DNA of 64,000 nucleotides from Myxocyprinus asiaticus. Its lineage: Eukaryota > Chordata > Actinopteri > Cypriniformes > Catostomidae. The notes beneath the pieces were generated by a model. That model worked only from the letters and a program-made list of their open reading frames with translations. It was not told the DNA's origin and searched no databases. Made by a program: the position numbers and the translations under genes. The stretch spans positions 31,036,289 through 31,100,288 of the forward strand of contig NC_059368.1 in the NCBI RefSeq assembly GCF_019703515.2. Reading direction: 5' to 3'. Positions 41,941 to 54,210 of this stretch are shown one piece after another; the first letter of the stretch is position 1; every line of letters starts with the position of its first letter.

Positions 41941-43150
41941 ACAGCTACAGATTACTACCTTAACTGAAAATCATTTAAGTCTGGACAGTCAGTGTTTTGA
42001 TAAATACACTAAAACAGTGACAAGGTATGAAGGGTAACTGTGGTTGGTGTTCTGATCCCAGCAGGGGAGTGAGGAAATGATATCACAATAGTATGTGTAC
42101 TAACATCAGCATCAGTGTTTAAGATGAGAGAGAGATTTGGAAGCACAAAATTAGGGAAATTAAAACAAATCACTTATTTAAAACTTATTTTCAACAACTT
42201 CTTTCTCTCTTCTCCTATGAGCCAAGACTGTGTCTACAATGCTGGTTATTGTGATAAATCATTCACCAATTAACATAATTTTACCCTGGAGCTGTATCAG
42301 AGGGGTAATTATGAAATGTTCAGCAGCCCATCATGCATCATGTAATCAATATCATTGGCCAAGAGGTAGTACACATGCTGTGGAGAGAAAGATAAGCAGA
42401 TAAATCTATTATCTCCTGAAAGTCAGTATGTTTGTATTTCATTATGCTCATAACAGACTTTTTCGGTTTCATTTCAATGCATGTTCAATGGTTTGTTTTA
42501 ACTGTTACCTTATGCCTACAAATCTCACTTCTGAAAAAATAAATAAATAAATAAATTTAATCCCTTTTCCGATTTCACATACTGTCAGAATATGTACTGC
42601 TTTTTGATGAATAACGTACTTCTCAAAGCCTGGGTATACTTTGTTTTTGTGTGTTTCACTGTTCAGTTTTCCAATGCAGTACAAGTTAGATGTATTTATT
42701 AATAAATAAAATAATCAAATTGATTATTGAAAATAGCCCTTTGTGTTCTTTAAACATCCTTTATCACTCCTATTTAAGTTCCTATTTAGTTTGAACTATT
42801 GTTAGGTTTGGTTCCTATTTAGTTTTGATTGTTGTCCGTTCAGTTCAACACTTATCCCAAGAAAATCATCCAATCAAGGACGATACAAGAAATCCGATCC
42901 ATGTTCTGTCTTCTGGGTGGCTCGCCATCTTTCTCTCATGTGCGTGAAATGGATTTTCCAGAGTGAAATCCATAAACTAAAAAAATAAACCTGACCTGCA
43001 CATGACAGGACATTACACTTAGTTCAAGTTTGATCAAATTAATTATTTACTCAACTCAGTGCTGCTTATTTAAGTCAGTTTACAATCATGGAGCTCTTAA
43101 TTAATTATACAGCATACAACACAGTATTAATCATGTAAACAGTTAAAATA
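41941..43150. other. Non-coding interval
   Basis: Short AAAT runs at 42538-42556. No gene recognised. Confidence 0.4.
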
Positions 43151-43330
43151 CAGTACTGTGCAAAAGTCTAGGAACATAAGATGTTTAACAAAAACATTTG
43201 TCTTAAGATGGTTATTTATATCTGCTGCTTTAGTGTGTCAATAGGTAATATACATTTTAGACTCCCAAACATTCCTTCTGCAAATGAATAGAATAGAAGA
43301 ACAAGGAGCCCTGCAGATGGCATAGCCCCT
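43151..43330 (+). mobile_element. Tc1-like transposon, left-end fragment
   Basis: After TA it starts CAGTACTGTGCAAAAGTCTA and continues AAGATGGTTATTTATATCTG and AACAAGGAGCCCTGCAGATG, the look of the left end of a common fish Tc1-like element. The transposase part is gone. Confidence 0.65.
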
Positions 43331-44040
43331 GTTGTATTCATTTAATATGTATTCATGAAATTTTACCTGTCTGATTCATTATTTCTTTGTTCTGTGTTTG
43401 GCTCTGTATGTATTTTAATATAAGCCCGGGCTACAGATGCATTCCTACTGCAGCTGCTTTGTGATACACCTTTAGTACAGACAAATGGCAGGCGCAAGTG
43501 CATGCGCACAGACGAGGACCATGTCCGCCTGTCGAGAAAATCTGGGCCGCGCGCTGATGATGAAATTTGCATCACGCATAATGTGCACGGAGCGATCGGC
43601 AACACGGACAGCCAAAGTATACTTTGGCCTTCAGCCATTAAAAAAAGTATTTTCTTTAGGTATGCAGATGAGAATTTATGATGTTGTAACAACAACCACG
43701 AAAATGATCTACAATGGTTTTGTTAAACAAGTACAATTTAAGCACAAAGAACAATTGTGTTGGCATATAGTCCTTACACCCAATCTACACAGGACATGTC
43801 AACACAAACATTCTAAACCATTGTTTTGTGTTGTTGGCAGGAGTAGCGCCAGCATGTGCAGTGTGAAATAGAACGGGACAGCCATTTACTGCCGGCACAA
43901 CAGGACGTGCTGCAACGGACACACTGTAGACAGCAACGTAACAGTGTAGACAGCATCATTGATTATAATGGGTTCTATTGCTTTTGACGTGACACGCCGC
44001 CCATGTCCAGTGTAGACAGGGTGTTACAGTTCAAAACAGT
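43331..44040. other. Non-coding interval with half MITEs
   Basis: CCAAAGTATACTTTGGCC near 43610 is palindromic, and 43785-44030 has ACACAGGACATGTC and CCAGTGTAGACAGGGTG motifs typical of a MITE end. A 128-residue frame at 43485-43871 spans both and has no domain. Confidence 0.4.
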
Positions 44041-45079
44041 GGCCTGACTCTCGGTTCTTCAGAATCTCACCGGATGTAGTAGGTCATCCAGGTTTTTTGT
44101 TTTTTTTCGCCTACTGTTTTATCAATACTGTGGACTCGAACACCCTACTAAACGAATAAACTGCACTATCAGTGGGCACAATTCATTCTTGGGGAATTTC
44201 CTCCATTGTGTATGTGTTTTTGAGTAGGTGTCATACAAAAAGAATGCATTACTAACAAAGATTTTATCACTGAATTCTTTCCCAGCTCCTCTGTTCATCT
44301 TTAGGACTCTTCAAAGTTTAAAATTGCTTGGTCTGATTCGGCTGCTTTTTTTCTTACTGCTTGGAGCTCCATCTGCTCAGAGCTAAACAGTCCAGACTTC
44401 TCCAGACTTCTCTTTAGATTACAGAAAAACAGAGTTCCTCACAGCAGGAATCCTAATCCTGTGGCTTGGAGCTTTGATTTCAGAAGAACCCAAAGATAGT
44501 GTAGCAGAGGCTGACTGACAAGCCATCCGTTATGTGACTGGTTCCATAAGCTCAGACATGCTACTGCAGACGGCTCCAACACCAATCACAGGTCTACAGA
44601 AGGCATGAATAATGGATCATGTGACTGATAGAAATAAGGTATACATGACATTTTGCCCAGTCTCATAGGGAAACAACACACCAATATTTATCCACACCAC
44701 AATGAACAAATGGATTGAGATTAGTGGTTGATCAATAACAGGTTTCCAATGGCAGATTCTTGAACTTTTATCTTTATTTGCTGTAATCTTGCATATTAGG
44801 TTACATCATTTGTTCCATGTACAGTACCACCAAAATGTAATATTTTAACCTTGTTCTGGAGCATTCTGTAAAGAATAAGATAAACTTGGAAGTTATCACA
44901 TGTTAGAATTATGCTATGATGTGTTTGAGTGACAAAAACAATGTCAAGATATTTTTCATTACAGTACTTTATGAAATACACAAGTTTGTGTGATTGTTCT
45001 GTACACTACAGTCAAAAGCAGCACACAAACAGATGTAACAACACATATGTGTTCGGAAAGAAAGCTATTATTCCAGAAA
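44041..45079. other. Non-coding interval
   Basis: Nothing recognisable. Confidence 0.4.
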
Positions 45080-45420
45080 TGGGTATAGATACAGATTTCC
45101 TGATTTGATTAAGAGTCCGATTCGCAGGCTCTCAATTTGATTATGATACGATTTGATTCGATTCAGATTCATTTGGGTATATTTCAGTTATAACATTTGA
45201 AATAAATTCTTTCTTGTAAAATATAAAGGGAACATTCTAGCACTGTAAAATGTGAACATATTAATTGTAAAAATTAACAACAGGGCCTAAACCATGCAGT
45301 TCGTTTGTCAACATTTGCAACTTTAAAGTAAGAGTAAAAGATCGATCTTGGGATTTTAAGAATCAATATCAGGATCATTCAAATGAATCAATATAATGAG
45401 TAAAATCTAACAACACTGCA
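45080..45420. repeat. hAT-like fragment (GATTCGATTC type)
   Basis: ATACGATTTGATTCGATTCA near 45146 and AAGATCGATCTTGGG near 45338 recall termini and subterminal parts of a common fish hAT-like family. Boundaries unclear. Confidence 0.35.
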
Positions 45421-46600
45421 ATTTTCAGTAACTTTAATACTTCTAATTTGTCTTTGGTCAAAATACAACCAAGTCATGGCCAATTATGTCATCCAAAGAT
45501 AAGGTTTCACAGAATCCTTCAAAACAAGGTAAAAATGTTACCAGAATAATATTTTGGTGGTACATGGATAAACATTGGTAGAGTGGCAAATTAGTGTCCG
45601 ATTCAATATAAAGATGTGTGACAAAGTTTGTGATTCCTTTTTTTTGGGGGGGGGGGGGGAGAGATCTATTTAATTTGCATAAATGTTCTATAAATGTAAT
45701 CTGATCTTCGGAGGCAGTTACATAATAACATATGGATGGCATAGTAATTACCGTATAATTAGTGCACTGCGCAGTAATATCATTGCCAAACTACTTTGAG
45801 AAATGCATGGAAGTTGATTTCAGAATCAAAAGTTCCATGATCATACCACCACACCAAACAATCCCAAAAAGTTTATGAATGACTTTGGAGGAGTTTGTAT
45901 GCAGTTGGTTCATGCTTTGCTGTCAGCATTCACACCATCACTTCCATGCTGTGTTTTGCTGTGTATTATCAGGAGAAATGCACTTACTTGATACCTTGAG
46001 ATCTGTCCCCTCTAAAAATATGTGTTGCACTGCAATGTGACAGTGAAAAATGAAGCTCACGCTGTGTGTATGCCAGACTATGGGCCTGCTCTGTAAACTC
46101 CAGCACTGAAATACAGCTCAGTCTGTGCTAACTGACACACTCTTTGTTCTAATGTCAGGAACAAGATAATTTACTCTGGGGAAAGTATAACTCACTTAGA
46201 ACTTATTGCAGACTGGAGGAACAAACTCTACAAAGTTTTGGTTCAAAACACTTATTTACTTAATGAAAAAACTGAAAACAAAACTATATGCAGGAGTTTT
46301 CAACATTTCAACAGAAGACATAATGTAAGTGCTTTTATTCAACCATGATACTGTGCTCTTGTAATTTAAGTGACTGGATTAAGGCAACAGAAATAAAATA
46401 GTATGCTTTAAAAATGTGTAGTGCTGATTGTTGCCTGGGTGATTTCATAAGAATATACAGGTATAAGTCTTTAGAAAAGCAGTATGGCAGATATTCAGGC
46501 AACTTGATGTGTTAAAAACATAGCTTGTTTGTACTGCAGAATCAGTGTACATTTCTCTCTTACAATTTTTCCAACATTTCTTTTTCTTATTTTTTTCTCA
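45421..46600. other. Non-coding interval
   Basis: A T-run switching to a G-run (45638-45659) is the only striking feature. Confidence 0.4.
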
Positions 46601-46883
46601 TAAAGTGAAAATTCACCAAAAAGTGGAAGTTCTGTCATCATTTATTCACCCTAAAACCTGTTTGACTTCTTTCCTCCATGGTTCCATGAAATTATAAAAC
46701 AAAAAAGAAAATGTTTACCTCAGTCTCCATTCACTATGGGGGGAAAAATACAATAAATGTGAAGGGTGACTGAGACTAATATTCTGCCTAACATCTCCTT
46801 ATGTCCCAAAGAGGAAAGACATACATTTTTAGGGTGAGTAAATTATGGTAGATTTTTCATTTTTGGTTGCACTGTCCCTTTAA
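46601..46883. mobile_element. Palindromic MITE, family B
   Basis: Starts TAAAGTGAAAATTCACCAAA and ends GGTTGCACTGTCCCTTTA; the arms (GTCATCATTTATTCACCC, GGGTGAGTAAATTATGG and CTCAGTCTCCATTCACTA, GTGACTGAGAC) are mutually complementary. A relative is at 62397-62607. Ends in TTTAA suggest TTAA targeting. Confidence 0.7.
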
Positions 46884-47149
46884 TTCCGCACTGTAACTCG
46901 TTTATGTTTTCTCTCCACTTCCCCCTTCTCTTTTCCTCACTAAACCAATAACTAAATGCAGCATAGAAGGTTTAAGGCACAACCTTCCCATAAATCAATC
47001 TTAGACATTTCCCCCCCATACTGGCCTCAACAGAACCAGATAACTGTATACTTATACTTCCATTCTGTGGGCTTTATTATTCCCAGAAAACATCTCGGTT
47101 ATGTGAAATGTAACCCTGGTTCCCTGAGTGGGAATGAGATGCTGCGTAA

Positions 47150-48430
47150 TCGCCAATAAAACAGACTTTGCTTGGACACCAAAACACCCCTGTTGCAGCC
47201 ACCAAAGCACACAACTGTTCTGACTTACGCCACTGGCTAGTACGGTCAACTTAAACTCACAAAGCGAGTTTATGGGCAAAGCATATGCAACTGGGCAAAG
47301 CATATGCAATCTTTCATGCATAAGATTCAAATGGGGGAGGATAGAAAGCCTGAAAATTAATAGACTGCTAGCAAAATGATGTAGAAACGACCTTGGGCAA
47401 ATAGCCCAAACAAGGTCTTAACAACAGTCATAAACACCCTGGTGCAAAATCCATCCATAAGGGATTGACTGACAGGCAGGGTTATGGAGTAACGGAATAC
47501 ATGTAACGGGATTACGTATTTAAAATACAAAATATAAGTAACTGTATTCCACTACAGTTACAATTTAAATAATTGGTAATTAGAATACAGTTACATTCAA
47601 AAATTATTTTGTTTACTTTGCATTTGTTTCATTTAATATTTAGTCCTTTCAGTTGGAAAATATTTATCCATATAAATGATGTGATCCAAAGTGCATTTGA
47701 ACAGCGATGAAACACTTTCTTATGATATTACATATATGAGCAGACAGAGAAGTACATTTGAAGTTTGGAGCAGAAGAAATAGAAAGAAACCTTGTGTAAA
47801 TTGTCAGCTTTACGCTAAGCTAAAATGCTATTTCTAGCCATTTTACATGCACGTTACCAGGCACAATCATATTTTTTTATCAAGAAAATTCATGTTGGAT
47901 CATAATTTCATAATTTTTCTAGTAAGACCTTTGATATTAGGGCAAATATCATATTCTTGATGATAATTTTTTTTATTGTTTTCATGTAAAAATATCTAAA
48001 AATACTTAAACAAGATCAATTTGATTTATCTCATTTTAGAAACAACACTGCATAAGATATTTAGGTTTTTCAGAGAATGTATTTTTAACATGTGCATTTT
48101 GTTTTTAGTCAAAACAAGTGAAAAAATCTACCAGTGCTCCAAAAGTAATCCAAAGTATTTAGAATACGTTACTGACCTTGTGTAATCTAAAGGAATACGT
48201 TACAAATGACATTTTACAGCATGTATGCTGTAATCTGTAGTGGAATACATTTCAAAAGTAACCCTCCCAACCCTGTTGACAGGGCATGCAAATCACCAAC
48301 CCTTTTAAACAATGCCAATGCTACTAGCAGGGCCATTTTAAAAGTCAGAAACTTTTAAACAGTGACTGTTGCCAAGGTCTCAAATGGAGCACCCAAGAGC
48401 GCCTCTAAAACAAAAGCACTGAAAAGGTCT
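47150..48430 (-). pseudogene. Tyrosine recombinase remnant of DIRS copy 2, split by hAT
   Basis: From 48430 down: KMALLVALALFKRVGDLHAL (48284-48400), then after the hAT insert MDFAPGC, KPYLSPRLFLHHF-like decayed text and WRKSEQLCALVAATG (47160-47468). These match the middle recombinase of copy 1. The WSSPHTFVRFY end is deleted. Confidence 0.72.
47477..48275. mobile_element. hAT-type non-autonomous element inserted in DIRS copy 2
   Basis: Ends are CAGGGTT and AACCCTG. The flanks CTGACAGG (47469-47476) and TTGACAGG (48276-48283) form an 8-bp target duplication with one mismatch, the hAT signature. Copy 1 has a single GATCGACAGGGCATG at about 39066-39080, the empty site. The element (799 bp) has the GTAACGGAATAC/GAATACGTTAC subterminal motifs and no transposase. 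Confidence 0.88.
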
Positions 48431-49223
48431 AGCATGCAACATGCCCAGGGGAATGACAGTGGAACCCACGATCATGAGCCCCAAAAGCCTTTGAAATGTT
48501 CTCACAGGGAGAACATGTCCCACTCTGAACATCGCTAGACACTGGCGAAATAATAGAACGCGAACTGGAGACAGATGTGCCTGCCTTGTTCACAAATCCA
48601 GTTCCACCCCTAGAAACAGAATCTGTTGCCCTGGCAACAGGACACTCTTGTCTAGGTTGCACACAGCCCTAGAACAAATGGCTGAGAATGACATCTCAAT
48701 GATGGGCAGCCAAAGTCTCAGAGTGGGCAAACGCCAACCTTTCGTCAAGATAATTCAAAAAGCGGATGCCTTGAAGCCTCAAGGGCATCAAAACTGCATC
48801 CATGCATTTTGTGAAAGTGCGTGGTGCCAGTGAAAGTCCGAACGGAAGGACACAAAATTGATGCGCTTGCCCCTGAACGTGAATCTGAGGAAGCGCCTGT
48901 GCTTCGGCACAATCTGGATATGGAAATAAATGTCCTTCAAATCTATTGTCACAAACCAGTCCCCCGGCTGCACTTGTGACATTATTTGTTTCAGCATCAG
49001 AATTCTGAATTGACATTTCTTTAGAGCAAAATTAAAACGTCTCAAAATCTAGAATGGGACACAAACCGCCGTCTTTTTTCAGGACCAGAAAATAGCGTCT
49101 GTAAAAGCCCCATTCTCTCTGAGAAGGGAGATCCCCTCTACTGCCCCTTTGTCTAAGAGAGAATGAATTTCCTGAATCAAAAATGGGGCTTCCCGAACAG
49201 AAACGTCTGTCGGAACAACCCAA
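48431..49223 (-). pseudogene. Reverse transcriptase and RNase H start, DIRS copy 2
   Basis: In order: REWGFYRRYFLVLKKDGGL (fingers, 49032-49223), MLKQIMSQVQPGDWFVTIDL with KDIYFHIQIVPKHRRFLRF (palm, from 49045 down), then shifted VLPFGLSLAPRTFTKCMDA and FLNYLDERLAFAHSE. The box reads YLDE, so the second metal-binding Asp is replaced by Glu. The stretch below 48662 carries decayed RNase H-proximal text. At least three frame changes occur. Confidence 0.82.
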
Positions 49224-51069
49224 CTGAACACCGGTGGAGCCCGCCTGAATTTAATTACATAACCATGCTTTATCGATAGAAGTACCCAGTTCGAAATGCC
49301 CTACAGCTACTGCCAAGCCGACAGATGGGCAGACAGAGGATCTTGCCTGCAGCATGACCTGTAACCACTAGATGGCAGCTTTGCTTACCCAGAAACAGCG
49401 GCACAGCAGAGGGAAGCCTTCGCTCCTCTAATACTGTGGCTGGTTGAATGGAATTTGATAATGTTTTTGCCTTTATTGTATTTAGGAAAGAATGATGAGC
49501 ACCCTGAATGTATCTACAGCAGGGACACTGACAGAATAAACCTTTTCCCTGGTATTTGAACAGGGAAATGTGTATGAAAATTGGGGGGACTGTTTATTTC
49601 AGAAAACTGGTTTGCCACAATGGCCCCAGCATTCTTTATGGGGGGGACAATGTGTAGTGATTATGTTCACAGTATGTTTTGTGTACACTTGTGCTCGATG
49701 AACATCGAATTCTGTTAAGCATGTCTTGAAACCCTTTGTCATGGAGACAGAGGCCAAATCCGATCAGGCAGTTGTAAAATGCAGTCAGTCTGAATGTATT
49801 TACAGCAGAGGACACCAGATAAACCATCTTCCCTATCATAGAACGGGGAAGAATGTGCAAACATGGAGGGGAATTGAAAGCAAGCAGGCTCGTCACAACA
49901 GTCCCAGCATTCTTATGGGGGGGACAACGTGTGGTGCATATATTCACTGTGTGTTTTGTGTACACTTGTTCTTGATAAACATCGAATTCTGTTATGCATG
50001 TCTCGAGACCCTTGGTCATGGAGGCAGAGGCAAAACTCAAGCTGAAAATATTCAATGCTCGTTCGCCAGCGTAAATTACAGGGGAGACTGAGCTAAATTG
50101 GTGTACTGAAAAAAACAGGTTAGAACTAAACCGGTCCCAACATATAACGGGGGAACAACGCGTAGCACCCAGATAGCGCGAAACACCCTTGCGAACAAAA
50201 GTATCATCATGATCAACTCGTTCCTCAGCGCAAGCTGGGAATTCCAAACGGAGCCGATATTAGCTCAAAGTATTCCTTAAAGCGATGCACTTGGCTGGAC
50301 TGCAAAACCATCATGTGTAGATCCAACAGCTGACTGAAAAGAACAACATCCATGCCGCCACCGAAAAATCAAGGAGAGATAGCAGTGCATGTCTCTTGTC
50401 TTGCCAGAATGCCCGTGTGGTCCACGAATGGGCAAAAGACAAAAAAATCTAGTTAAAATACCTTGCATCTGCTAATAGCATCCCGAAAGAACAATGGCAC
50501 TGACGATAATCCTCCATTGTCTTATTCATGTGCATTCTCCCAGAACGATACAGAAAAAGACAATAGGGACAAAGGGGCCAATTTGTTTCCTTACCTTCAA
50601 CGATGAATTCTCTCATACAGCGTTTTTATAGTGATGGCTCAAGACACGCAGGGTAACTCTTTCGCATGCTTGTTCATCAGAAAATGGGCCGCTGAGCTAG
50701 GCCTACGATGAGACTCGCACATTCGCTAAAGGGGAGGGCGACAAACACGAGGAAAAATCCGATGTCTGTTTGCACTCCAATCTTCTCAGATACATAGCCA
50801 AAAATCCCAAACTGCCCCGCACACAGAGCTCCAGTCTGGAGGCGATGGAACTGGAACAAGTGGGGATAACGTTTCATGGTGAGAAATTACGAGCCTCAAA
50901 CTGTGCTGCTGTCCCCGTCGGACCCTTGTAATGTTTGGAAAAACACATTAAAACTGCTCTGAAATTATGCTGTAATAAATAAAACGTCGTGAGTCACTTT
51001 TTAAATTCCATCCTGTGTTGCCACTCAAAAGGGAGAATAATAATGATCCTCGCTTTGACGCGAGCCATT
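49224..51069 (-). other. DIRS copy 2 5' region, decayed
   Basis: No intact gag-like frame is found. It contains the tandem units at 49501-50045 and shares CAAGTGGGGATAACG(C/T)(C/T)TCATGG-type text with copy 1. Confidence 0.55.
49501..50045. repeat. Two ~285-bp tandem units in DIRS copy 2
   Basis: Both units contain CTACAGCAG-like text, CCCCAGCATTCTT or equivalent, TTTTGTGTACACTTGT, AACATCGAATTCTGTTA and TTTGTCATGGAG or TTGGTCATGGAG (starts near 49501 and 49787). Copy 1 has related repeats, so the duplication predates both insertions. Confidence 0.75.
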
Positions 51070-51280
51070 GGTACAACACGGGCCAGATTGTGCACTGAAG
51101 AACAGAAAATCTCCTCGATGGCGCCAAAGCGAGCACTTTTATGGAGCCTGTGATGTAGCTCCCTAGGGGCATTGCTTAAGCGCCACCAGCCAATAAATTG
51201 GCATGATTGTACAAGGGCTTCAGACCAGGGCGTTTCCCAATGAGATTACGCAGCTTGAGCTCCTACGAAAGGGAACTACT
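51070..51280 (-). repeat. DIRS copy 2 terminal repeat
   Basis: Contains GGAGCCTGTGATGTAGCTCC and CCACCAGCCAATAAATTGGC; the complement matches the left end of copy 1 (38150-38300). Confidence 0.75.
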
Positions 51281-51668
51281 TCAGCCTGTATGTGTGGGGG
51301 GACTTTCAATCTGGAACATACTCAACATCATTACAGTTGTTTAACGTCAGATATTGACCAAAAAAGAGAGAAAACTGTTTGTAGAGTGAGCTGAAATATT
51401 GGTCTGGATTTACAGTTACGGTACTTAATACACAGACCTTAATACCAGGATTTTACTGTAGTTGTCCCTGCATATTAAACTACGATAGGAGAAAGCATTT
51501 CAAAGGAATGTTAAATTCAAATTAAACTCAATCAACAGCATTTGTGGCATAATGTTGATTACCACAAAGTATAATGTAATTTTGTCTTTCGATAAAAATA
51601 AAAAAGCAAAAATCACGAAGTCACTTTAAAATGGAAGTGAAAGATGCCTGTCCATAAATATAAAAATT
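51281..51668. other. Non-coding interval
   Basis: Nothing recognisable. Confidence 0.35.
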
Positions 51669-52527
51669 AGGGCTGCCAATCGATTAAAATTAAATAATCG
51701 CAATTAATCGCATATAAATATCTGATGAGAAAGCCTCTCAAAAATTATTCCCAAAAAAATTATTATATAGTTATAAAAAGTAATATTTTAATCATTATAA
51801 ATACAATCTATAAATTATACAAATAGTAATTCAGATTATTAAAATGCATTACATAATTGTGGTAGATGAGTCATTGAGAAGACAACACAAAAAGTGGCTT
51901 TGGAAGGCATTATATTGTTTATTTCCATATTGTTAAACATAACCCTATCATTGGCCTACAGCCACAGCAACCCATTTTGCAATTGTACACCTAGCTTTTG
52001 CAATTGTACACCTAGTTTCAGCTTGCTGAATGTCCAGGTCCTTCTCATGCACATGCTGGGTCTCTCTTTCGAGGTTTCGCTTTTGACACTGGTTCAGATG
52101 AAAGCCAGTGAGCATTTTTGGGAGATGCATAGAGATATGGCAGCTTGCCCATATCTCTCGCACGCCAGGTTCACCGCTTGCTGGTGAAGTCTCCATTCTC
52201 TGTACAGCAAATCCGCTCCTGTGTTTATTATGCCCAGGACATACGCTGCATTCACATAATGAATAAGCGTGCACAGTTCCACACAATCAGCTTCTGTACT
52301 AGGATGTGCAGTTCCTTGAGCCTTGAGCGTGAACCTCCTGAAAATGTATATATGACAATGTTTGCCACATAAAGAGGGGAAACGTGTAGTTTCGCTCATT
52401 GTACAAATATGCCTGGGTTTGTTCCATTATATATATATTAATGGAATATGCATTAATTGAGTTAATTTTTTAACCTGTTAAAAAATATTAATAGCAGACA
52501 TTTAAATTCGTTAAATTCCCCAGCCCT
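51669..52527. mobile_element. hAT-like non-autonomous element (859 bp)
   Basis: AGGGCTGCCAATCGATTAAA at the left and CAGCCCT at the right. Flanking bases are AT-rich and read as an extension of the inverted repeat, so no clean 8-bp duplication is visible. The part near 51858 (TGTGGTAGATGAGTC, CACAAAAAGTGGCTT) matches 5970-6016 of the first hAT-like element. Frames inside (51894-52399, both strands) have no domain. Confidence 0.65.
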
Positions 52528-53284
52528 AATTTTAATGTTTAAGGACTGGCAGAAGAATACCCCCACTAACCACAAAAAGGCCTTTGACAGCTGGTATTAC
52601 AATAAGAGCTGGGAATGAAAGCTGTTGAGGACCAAGGCGAGATCATTATTGTAGCCCTTGCCAGACATCCTCCAATTTAATGACCAATCTCTATTAGAGA
52701 TACCTGCAAACACACACATAAACATGTCTTACACTCATTCACACACAGCCATCATGCCCGGTGCACTTACACACACACGAGCTATAAATATCAGCTCCAA
52801 TTACAATTATAACATTTATTAGGGGAAGTCACTCAGTGGGAGAAGTACGTTGTAAATGACTGGACAGCACTGGCCACTCACAAGCTGCCATAAACACAAG
52901 ACAAATGTCAGGGTGCCAGCAGAGATTGCCTGAGAGTAGTGCAGATACTCTATATTCAGAGAACACACTCTCGCTGTCCTCTTCTGCTCTGAATACCTCA
53001 AGGGGGGCAGGAAGGCAGAGCGCAAGGCTGTTTATGAAAATCTATGTAACATTGTACATTCTGAATTTGTGCTACAGACCCCAGGACTGAAGAGGAGGGA
53101 GATTAGGAATTCCCTGCATGTATTGTTAGTTTAAGTCTGGAGATGGAGGGAATGGGCTTGGCAGAGCGAAAGAGGCATTTAGTCATTCTAAAAGAAATAT
53201 ATCAGCAGTTTCAGGGCTATATAGACTTGACACAAGCGTCGCAGTGGCCGGGCAGAGGCAACAGGGAGAAGAAGTCAAAGATTA
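52528..53284. other. Non-coding interval, candidate conserved element
   Basis: Bases ~52620-53080 are complex and unlike other parts of the window, with AT-rich homeodomain-like blocks (CTCCAATTTAATGACCAATC, AATTACAATTATAAC) and CA-rich patches near 52700. Constraint is only suspected. Confidence 0.25.
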
Positions 53285-53741
53285 GGCTAAAATGTTATTA
53301 CCAACAATCATCCATGCGATTATCTAATCAGCCAATCATGTGGCAGCAGTGCAGTACATAAAATCATGCCAATACGGGTCAGGAGCTTCAGTTAATTTTC
53401 ACATCAACCATCAGAATGGGGAAAAAATTTGATCTCAGTGATTTGGACCGTGGCATGATTGTTAGTGCCAGATGGGCTGGTTTGAGTATTTCTGTATCTG
53501 CTGATCTCCTGAGATTTTCATGCACAACAGTCTCTAGAGTTTACTCCGAATGGTGCCAAAAACAAAAATCATCCTGTGAGCAGCAGACTGGCCTGACTTG
53601 TTCGAACTGACAAAGTCTACGGTAACTCAGATAACCACTCTGTACAATTGTGGTGAGAAGAATGGGTTGGCTCAGTTTTGGCAGCACGTGGGGGAGCTAC
53701 ACAATATTTGGCAGGTGGTTTTAATGTTGTGGCTGATCAGT
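53285..53741 (+). mobile_element. Tc1/mariner-type element, 5'-truncated
   Basis: Related to 8419-8963 (GAGCTTCAGTTAATTTTCAC, CATCAACCATCAGAATGGGG). It encodes GKKFDLSDLDRGMIVSARWA and LLRFSCTTVSRVYSEW, the DNA-binding helix-turn-helix of a Tc1-type transposase. The right end GGTTTTAATGTTGTGGCTGA, TCAGTGTA is a different terminus from that of the first copy, so the two belong to sister families. The left terminus is missing. Confidence 0.7.
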
Positions 53742-53746
53742 GTATA

Positions 53747-54210
53747 TCATCAGAAGCGATATGATAGGTGAAGGTGAGAAACAATCAATATTTAAGTCTT
53801 TTTTTTTACTATAAATCTCCACCTTTGACCAGTTCCGACAAGTAGGTGGCGATATGTACGAAGAATGTGAATTGCAAAAAAACAAAGGAAGAAGAATGTA
53901 AAAGTGAAAATGAAAGTGGAGATTTATCATAAAAAAGGACTTCATTTTTTATCTATTATATTGCTTCTGAAACCATGGATTTATCCACTGGAGTCATATG
54001 GATTACTTTTATGCTGCCTTCAAATGCTTTTTGGACCTGCAGAGTTCTGGAAACCATTCACTTGCATTGTATGGACCTTCAGAGCGGAGATATTCTTTTA
54101 AAAATATTTTTTTGTTTTTGTTCTGAAGAAAGTCATATGCATCTAAGATGGCATGAGGGTACGTAAATGATGAAATCATTTTCTTTTTTGGGTGAACTAT
54201 CACTTTAACT
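53747..54210. mobile_element. Foldback MITE family A, lacking left terminus
   Basis: The short left arm (CAGAAGCGATATGATAGGTG) is complementary in part to the right arm; the right end is complete (GGGTGAACTATCACTTTAA). It begins within 6 bases of the Tc1-type element's right end. Confidence 0.72.

Larger units (their letters stand above)
47087..51280 (-). mobile_element. DIRS-like retroelement, copy 2 (interrupted by hAT)
   Basis: Left edge CTCGGTTATGTGAAATG with TTCCCTGAGTGGGAATGAG, right edge TACGAAAGGGAACTACTTC. Order on the minus strand is terminal repeat, decayed 5' region, RT, RNase H remnant, recombinase. Compared with copy 1 it keeps more RT but has lost the recombinase C-terminus and most of the left repeat, joining terminus to recombinase near 47150. 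A hAT element occupies 47477-48275. Confidence 0.8.

Noticed and set aside
43485..43871. 128-residue frame as a gene
   Set aside because: Spans two half MITEs and has no recognisable domain.
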